In this document: in pieces, positions 25,998-31,185 of the stretch
Numbering within the stretch: the stretch's first letter is position 1
How the letters are laid out: every line of letters starts with the position of its first letter
DNA from: Enteropsectra breve
Lineage: Eukaryota; Microsporidia
Assembly (NCBI GenBank): GCA_024243835.1
Contig: JALPMN010000606.1
Location: 1 to 31,185, forward strand
Direction of reading: 5' to 3'
DNA length: 31,185 nucleotides
Notes under the pieces: generated by a model
Told to the model about the DNA's origin: nothing
Databases searched by the model: none
The model's input: only the letters and a program-made list of their open reading frames with translations
Program-made: the position numbers and the translations under genes

Positions 25998-26519
25998 ACA
26001 GTGTATTTTTCCATTCAATTTGATAAAACATTGAAACAAAATAAATAAACTATAGTGGGATGATTTAATTGCAGAACAATGATATTTATGGATTATAAAT
26101 GCGCAACTCATTCTGTTTGATTCAAAATATATCTCTTGACATTAGATTTTACTAGCCATAAATCATTTTCAACTCAAATCATAATAAAAAATCTTAAAAC
26201 TATGAAAAAACTTTGAATAAACTTCGTGTATTCAATTAAATGACACTTTGCATTCTTGGGATGCAATGATACTATGGAACATAAAAATCAAGTAAATCTT
26301 TAATACCAGGTTGATAGTTCTTTGCATTAACAGAAAACTCAGATGTTAAATATCTTAGATGTTAAATATCTTATATTTATAGCCCCTAAAGTCATTAGAT
26401 AATGAAAGACATTTTATTATTCAGTTATTAAAATAAATTCTTAAATAATCAAAGTCATTTAGCTTTTAAAATAAATCTAAAGTCATTTAGCTAGAACCAT
26501 TAAACTTTAATTGCATGTT
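25998..26519. other. Intergenic region with short direct repeats
   Basis: About 520 bases. The 16-mer AGATGTTAAATATCTT occurs twice in tandem at 26341-26372, and AAAGTCATTTAGCT occurs twice around 26450-26492. No gene is seen. Confidence 0.6.
26341..26372. repeat. Tandem pair of a 16-bp unit
   Basis: AGATGTTAAATATCTT is repeated exactly head to tail. Each unit is itself almost palindromic (AGAT...ATCT). Confidence 0.9.
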
Positions 26520-28130
26520 TTACTTTTTGGACTTGGCCCTCTTCTTTTCCAAGCGCAGATCATGTTTCATCCGTCTATCAACACACAAAACCTTTCCACG
26601 TCCCTTTGGCATTCTAATTCTTTTTTCTCCCTTGCGTGTAAACACAAGTCTCAGCTTCTCTCGCTGCTTCTTGTATGCATTTTTATAAATCTTCTTCTGT
26701 ATTATGGCCTCTTCTTCCTCATCCTCAACCATTATGTCACTCATCACCTTGTCTGCCCTCCGCATGGCCCTCAGCTTCTTTCTCCCAATATACTCAAGCT
26801 TTTTCTTCGGAATCTTTTCTTCATCCATTTTGAGTGGCCGCTTTTCACAGTCCAGAACGATGTCATCAGAATCGACTAAATAGCGATCAATTGTATCATT
26901 TTCTATTTTGTTTTTGTTTTCCTGCATATAAACAACGCATCTCATTTCTGATTCTGTCATTTCCAGAGAATCTGAGCAGGAGCTGACCTCCACATGCTCA
27001 ATTTCAGCTTTTTCATTTTGCAGCGCATCTTCCTCCATGTAGTCCAAGTCCTTGAATATTTTATCCTCAAAAAAGTCATGCACCGGCCCGTTCTTCGCTG
27101 GCAGGAATCTCTTGTCTTTCTTCTTGATTTTGTCAAGCTTCTTCTTGATTTCCTGCAGTTTTTCGTTATCATCCATAATTTCATTCACTTCCTCTTTCTC
27201 GCTCTCCTCTTCGGGCTGCTCGACCATATCAGCCAGTATCGGAATGTCTAGCTTGCCTGATTTCACTCGTTGTATAATTTGCTCAAGCTTGTGCAGTATT
27301 TTTTTAATATCTGTCTTGCTAACAAGCTTCAGGTCCTTGAACATTTCCTTCATCTCTGCGTTGATCTGTGGAACTTCAATGTCTGGTGTTATTGTAACAC
27401 ACTGGTAGATTGTCTTCGGATTCTCGGTACGAATCACATCCGAAAGCTTCATTCTTCTGTAGCTTTCCTTTTCTTTGACTTCTTCTTTGAAAAGAACTTC
27501 AGAATCAAAGTAGTTGGGATTTATGTAATCTGGATTTTTAAATTCGCGGCAGACAGCAAATATTTCAGCAGACTCGTCTCTGGAACTGAGCGGCTTTGTC
27601 ACATCAACTCGCCCAAAGAGCTCTTCGAGAATTTTTACGATCTTTGAAAAATTTTCAGAACGGAAAATTTTGGTTACAAAAGTTCCGCCTGCCTTGAGAA
27701 ATTCGACCGTGAGCTTCAATGCATGGAGAACAAGATCGTTCTGCACAAAAATATCGTGGTCTTTCGATGTTCCGAAGTTGGGGGCTCCGTCATGCACAAA
27801 AATATCTGCTTGGTGCCCATCAAGAAGCTCCAGCAGTGTGCGTCTGCATTCGATCGTTGTTATATCGCCCATAAATGAAACGGTATCATTTCCCAACGGT
27901 TTGATCGGATCCAGATCGATTCCTATAATTTTACGCATCGTGGGCATTTCCTGGGAGAGAATTTGCATCCATCCTCCAGGTGCTGCACAGAGATCAACAG
28001 CAATGTGTGCATTTTTCAAAAAGCTGTATTTTCTGTTCAGCTCAAGCAGCTTGAATGCAGATCTGGCTCTGTATCCCTTCTCCTTGGCCAAATTATAGTA
28101 TTTATCAATACGTGCTTTTCTAACAGCCAT
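26520..28130 (-). CDS. SPB1: rRNA 2'-O-methyltransferase Spb1 (FtsJ3)
   Basis: A 536-residue protein. The N-terminal FtsJ/RrmJ methyltransferase domain has RARSAFKLLELNRKY, the SAM motif VDLCAAPGGW (45-54) and the K-D-K-E set K27, D114 (HDGAPN), K154 (FVTKIF) and E189 (ESAEIF). A central charged region rich in Glu and Lys follows. The basic C-terminus RMPKGRGKVLCVDRRMKHDLRLEKKRAK is the hallmark of the Spb1 C-terminal domain. Spb1 methylates 25S rRNA in the peptidyl-transferase centre and is needed for 60S assembly in the nucleolus. It is shorter than yeast Spb1 (about 840 residues), mainly in the middle. The start is set by tttttgcccatATG. Confidence 0.95.
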   Translation of the reverse strand: MAVRKARIDKYYNLAKEKGYRARSAFKLLELNRKYSFLKNAHIAVDLCAAPGGWMQILSQEMPTMRKIIGIDLDPIKPLGNDTVSFMGDITTIECRRTLLELLDGHQADIFVHDGAPNFGTSKDHDIFVQNDLVLHALKLTVEFLKAGGTFVTKIFRSENFSKIVKILEELFGRVDVTKPLSSRDESAEIFAVCREFKNPDYINPNYFDSEVLFKEEVKEKESYRRMKLSDVIRTENPKTIYQCVTITPDIEVPQINAEMKEMFKDLKLVSKTDIKKILHKLEQIIQRVKSGKLDIPILADMVEQPEEESEKEEVNEIMDDNEKLQEIKKKLDKIKKKDKRFLPAKNGPVHDFFEDKIFKDLDYMEEDALQNEKAEIEHVEVSSCSDSLEMTESEMRCVVYMQENKNKIENDTIDRYLVDSDDIVLDCEKRPLKMDEEKIPKKKLEYIGRKKLRAMRRADKVMSDIMVEDEEEEAIIQKKIYKNAYKKQREKLRLVFTRKGEKRIRMPKGRGKVLCVDRRMKHDLRLEKKRAKSKK

Positions 28131-28981
28131 ATGGGCAAAAATAAAAATTTTCTCAAAAATATTATTTTTATAAAATTTGGACATAATTTGGTTTGTACTG
28201 TTGTATTAGCACAGGACTTAACATTGTAAAAGAGTTGTTGAACGAAAAATGTTTATACGTGATTCTTGATGCATGTATCTTACATAACAGTTCTAATAAG
28301 CGATTTAAAAATAAGATAAATTTTAGTATTTTCATAAAGTGAAATACTCGTGTGAATATTTAAGCACGCCAATATTCTTGTTTAGAAACACTATGCTTGT
28401 TCTAATGTTGCGTATTATAGATGCGCAATTATCACTAGGCATCTTTGATTTTTATACTTAAGCAATGGAATTAAAGAAAGAATATTTATAGCACATAGCT
28501 CTTTATGGTTTAAAGAGATTCCTCTTTAAATTTATACGATTCTCTCAAGTGCTTAGTTGTGAAAAAAAGGTTCGTTCACAGTGTTTTTGAGCTGAAAGAT
28601 GCAGCATACTGAGAACTAAATGCTGAAGATATCTTGATATTCATTTGAACTAAATAAAATCAGCTAATAAAGAAACCCATGCAAAGGAGGTAGATATCAC
28701 GTTCTAACTCCATTATTTGAAAGAAATGAATACTAAAACTAAGATTATGATTATTCTTATCCGCAGAGAGGCGTTGTGAATTTTTTTACATTTAAATAAG
28801 CTTATCTTAGTAGCAAATACTTGGAGCTTTTTCTCAAGTCCGTTGGGCTGAATAAGACTTCTCATTATAATTGCAAGACGATTTTTCATTAATCGGAAAT
28901 ATGAAGAGATTACTTCTTTCCTTCTGCAGTTTTTGCACTTCTAAAATTTTAACACTAATCATTTGAAAAAATGATCCCAAG
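28131..28981. other. Divergent gap, no gene seen
   Basis: About 850 AT-rich bases between Spb1 and the ABC gene. The two ends carry the CCC start signals. A purine-rich AAAGGAGG at 28682-28689 resembles a bacterial ribosome site but precedes no frame. I see no RNA gene. Confidence 0.5.
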
Positions 28982-30535
28982 ATGAAAAAGCTCTCTTTCC
29001 TTGCGTATTTGATTTCTTCAAGGAAAGAAGCAGCTGCAAGTCTTTTACTGCTCCTGGCCATTATTTCCCTTGATGCGTATTTAGAGGAGCTGCTCATAGC
29101 GAAAAAGTCGTTTTATAAAACACACTTCGATAAAAGCCAGCCACTAGCATCTGGAGCACACCTCGTTCTAACCGATATATGCAGATCATTCGTCTCCTTT
29201 CTCTTCGAGCTGGCGTCATCCATGTTTCTCTTTACCTGCCGCATAAGAATATTTGATTTTCTTTATTCGGCCTTTCTCAGCAACAGCATCTGCTTTACGG
29301 CTAAAGATCAGCCATCGGTACTTCAGCAGAAATTCCGAGTATTGTCATCAGCACTCGTAAAGTCTCTCGAACAGGGCATTGTCGTGGGCTTAAAAAGCTT
29401 TATCGGCCTTGCATGGCTGCTTATAAAGATATATCGCCGTGAAAAGACATCGACCCTTGCCGCTTTCCTTTCAAGCTGCATTATTTTGTATTTTCTCGTT
29501 TGTGCACTGGCTATTTTCCACCGCATTAAGCGAAGAGATGCAATAAACCAGGCGGCTATTGATAGAAACAAGTATATCGAAAGATCACTGGAAAGCATCG
29601 TCTCTATAAAGACAAATAATGAGAGTCAAACAGTCCTTGCAGGCTTGAAAGGCCATCTGCACTCGCATTCATCCAGAGAATTTGCTTATCACTTGCAGAG
29701 TGAAATTTTCAGGTTCCTTCAGCGGGCTATTTTTAATATATTTTTGGCGTTTTATCTGGCCGACAAGCTCTTTCATATGGGCTATTTTCCCGAGTCAAGC
29801 GCAGCACAGATCTTCCTAAACATCAAGAGCATAAGCGTAAAATGCACCGGCGTACGAAATTTTCTGTTCTTCTTCTGCGAGCACTGGGCGGAAATATCAT
29901 TTGATATTTTGGAAAAGGATATTTCCTGTTATGAAAAAGAAGAAGAGCTAAACGAAAATAATGTCAATATTGAACGCATAGAGTTCAAAGGTGTTTCATT
30001 CTTGCGTGATGGAGCTAGAAACTACATTACAGATTTTACCCAAATGCCTGGCATTCATATCAACAATGAGAATTCAAGTGAAATTAGAAGCATAATACTA
30101 AAGACGGTTCCTTACAAGGGGCATGTGCTTGTTAATGGCACAGAGCTAACCGATATGCCAGTACATTCTATTTACAGCCAAATTTCGTATTTGAGCCAAA
30201 GACAGGAAGTACTTGGGGATACAGTCATTGAGGCGCTCGAATACGGAACAAATCTCGGTGAAGAAGAAATAGTAAAACAAGTCAACTTGCTTGGTTTCAG
30301 CGATTTTATCAGGTCTCTTTCTGAAGGTTATCGAACTTTGGTTGGCGACAAGGAGTATGGGCTGAGCAATGGGCAGCGTCAGTTACTTTGTCTTTTGCGT
30401 GCATTATTGAAGGATGCACCGTTATATATTCTAGAAGAGCCTTATGCCTTTTTAGACGGAAAGATGAAAAGCAAAGCTGTAGCCGGCATAAATGGCCTGA
30501 AGGACAAAATGGTTCTTGTTGTGAGCAATGAATAA
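28982..30535 (+). CDS. Degenerate ABC half-transporter (Atm1/ABCB-like), Walker A lost
   Basis: A 517-residue half-transporter with a membrane domain followed by a nucleotide-binding domain. Hydrophobic segments lie at about 17-38, 60-85, 127-150, 158-180 and 247-268. In the ATPase domain the downstream motifs are recognisable: a Q-loop (ISYLSQ, Q406), the signature LSNGQRQ (461-467, normally LSGGQ), a Walker B LYILEEP (481-487, Asp replaced by Glu) and a D-loop AFLDG. At the Walker A position, residues 357-372 (GIHINNENSSEIRSII) fit the spacing but have no glycines and no lysine. The protein ends at VVSNE, so the switch histidine is Asn and the C-terminal helices are missing. The frame is intact. 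ATPase activity is unlikely from this subunit alone. The start is set by gatcccaagATG; AATAAA overlaps the stop. Confidence 0.85.
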   Translation: MKKLSFLAYLISSRKEAAASLLLLLAIISLDAYLEELLIAKKSFYKTHFDKSQPLASGAHLVLTDICRSFVSFLFELASSMFLFTCRIRIFDFLYSAFLSNSICFTAKDQPSVLQQKFRVLSSALVKSLEQGIVVGLKSFIGLAWLLIKIYRREKTSTLAAFLSSCIILYFLVCALAIFHRIKRRDAINQAAIDRNKYIERSLESIVSIKTNNESQTVLAGLKGHLHSHSSREFAYHLQSEIFRFLQRAIFNIFLAFYLADKLFHMGYFPESSAAQIFLNIKSISVKCTGVRNFLFFFCEHWAEISFDILEKDISCYEKEEELNENNVNIERIEFKGVSFLRDGARNYITDFTQMPGIHINNENSSEIRSIILKTVPYKGHVLVNGTELTDMPVHSIYSQISYLSQRQEVLGDTVIEALEYGTNLGEEEIVKQVNLLGFSDFIRSLSEGYRTLVGDKEYGLSNGQRQLLCLLRALLKDAPLYILEEPYAFLDGKMKSKAVAGINGLKDKMVLVVSNE

Positions 30536-30766
30536 ATATGTGTGATTATTATCTATATTAATCTTAAAATAGGAGTTAGTCTTATTTAGACTCTTACAAG
30601 CAAAATTTGGCTCAACAGTGTACAAAAGTTTCTTCTCATGTAAAAATATACATCAATGGACATACAAATTATAAACAAAGCAAGGACTTAAGACTCGAAT
30701 AAATCTTGAATTAGACAGTTCTAGCTTGTTTTACATGCTGTAAAAAATTTCCATTAAAAATTATAT
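30536..30766. other. Short intergenic region
   Basis: 3' flank of the ABC gene and of tRNA-Met. No further feature is seen. Confidence 0.4.
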
Positions 30767-30837
30767 AGCATAGGAAGGATTCGAACCGTCAACCTCTGGG
30801 TTATGAGCCCAGCGCGCTACCATTGCGCCACCATGCT
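30767..30837 (-). tRNA. tRNA-Met (anticodon CAT), initiator-like
   Basis: A 71-base cloverleaf on the minus strand. The acceptor is AGCATGG/CTATGCT, the D stem GCGC/GCGC, the anticodon stem CTGGG/CCCAG with loop CTCATAA, and the T stem GACGG/CCTTC (one mismatch) with loop TTCGAAT. The A1-T72 pair and the three G-C pairs next to the anticodon loop are initiator marks. The T loop begins TTC, as in elongators, rather than the ATC of most eukaryotic initiators. Confidence 0.93.
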
Positions 30838-31085
30838 GAAAAATAATAAAAATAAAGTATTTGTAATTGTATTACTACAACAGCACTTGTCGCTTTAAAG
30901 AAGAAAAAAAACTAAGCAAATATCCATTATATATAACTAAGAATCCCATAGCTTAAGCAAAATCTAATGCGCACATTTAAATCAGATGTGAAGACTAGAA
31001 TTATCAATTACAATAAATTCAACAACAAAGCAGTCTTTTGATTATTATTGTAAGTTGGATAAATAATCTGTTTAATTAAATACCC
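30838..31085. other. Intergenic region before the last gene
   Basis: About 250 AT-rich bases. It ends in aattaaatacccATG, the start signature of the truncated gene. Confidence 0.45.
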
Positions 31086-31185
31086 ATGGTTAAGTCAAAC
31101 TCTTACTTGGCACCCGATGCGGGAAAACGCCGAAACAAGGACAGAGATGCTTTTGCAGAGCTATGGAGAGCTGAGAAATACATGG
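31086..31185 (+). CDS. Partial gene, N-terminal 33 codons, unknown
   Basis: ATG 31086 directly follows CCC, as at other genes here. It opens a frame that runs to the window edge (MVKSNSYLAPDAGKRRNKDR, then DAFAELWRAEKYM). The local base composition is less AT-rich than the flank, as in coding DNA. It is basic and charged, but too short to assign. Confidence 0.6.
   Translation, partial: MVKSNSYLAPDAGKRRNKDRDAFAELWRAEKYM

Noticed and set aside
28682..28689. AAAGGAGG as a bacterial ribosome-binding site
   Set aside because: No frame follows, and the genome is eukaryotic.
28834..29097. 87-codon minus-strand frame overlapping the ABC gene start
   Set aside because: Mostly antisense to the ABC gene's first membrane segment; no start signature.

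Overview
The window looks like a stretch of a microsporidian (fungal-related, obligate intracellular eukaryote) nuclear genome. The evidence is intron-poor eukaryotic genes for ribosomal proteins eL37, uL22 and a ubiquitin-like/eL40 fusion, proteasome subunit beta 6, APC11, a V-ATPase proteolipid, Spb1, a Dopey-family protein and a Hsp110/Grp170-like chaperone. The proteins are often short or fast-evolving. Most start codons are preceded within a few bases by CCC and, in many cases, by an AAAATTTT block. AATAAA often overlaps or abuts the stop codon. The DNA is AT-rich with sizeable gaps between genes. The AAATTT plus CCC start signature fits the wider Enterocytozoonida/Encephalitozoon side of the group, but I cannot name a genus from sequence alone.

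Layout: 1-122, edge of a 21-bp tandem repeat array. 501-1379 (-), unknown protein with an N-terminal hydrophobic segment. 2002-2268 (-), eL37. 2766-8327 (-), a 1,853-residue Dopey (Dop1) protein. 8872-9010, ~40-bp intergenic repeats. 9124-12035 (+), a RING-type zinc finger protein apparently split by a one-base frameshift near 10,300-10,320. 12,321-12,350, a hairpin in a gene-free stretch. 12766-14835 (+), a Hsp110/Grp170-like chaperone, followed by 20-bp repeats. 15059-15532 (+), a small membrane protein resembling the small subunit of serine palmitoyltransferase. 16761-17324 (+), a zinc-ribbon plus helix-turn-helix protein resembling the N-terminus of Merlin/IS1595-type transposases. 18000-18731 (+), a Mei2-like two-RRM protein. 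19137-19508 (+), the ubiquitin-like/eL40 fusion. 19676-19936 (-), a small coiled-coil protein. 20200-20270 (-), tRNA-Thr. 20549-20824 (-), APC11. 21183-21707 (+), uL22. 22134-22949 (+), proteasome beta 6. 23339-23644 (-), a small protein with two hydrophobic ends. 24238-25146 (+), an unknown signal-anchored protein. 25545-25997 (-), V-ATPase subunit c. 26520-28130 (-), Spb1. 28982-30535 (+), an ABC half-transporter whose Walker A motif is gone. 30767-30837 (-), tRNA-Met. 31086 onward (+), the first 33 codons of a gene cut by the window end.

Most recognisable genes are housekeeping: ribosome structure and maturation (eL37, uL22, eL40, Spb1), protein turnover (beta 6, APC11, perhaps the ubiquitin-like moiety), endomembrane and lipid functions (Dopey, V-ATPase c, a possible serine palmitoyltransferase small subunit) and ER folding (the Hsp110/Grp170-like protein). 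Between them lie lineage-specific proteins with signal or anchor sequences. The most unusual items are the P-loop-less ABC protein, the decayed ubiquitin moiety on eL40, the apparently domesticated transposase zinc finger, the split RING gene, and two structured-looking intergenic elements near 12.3 and 23.1 kb.
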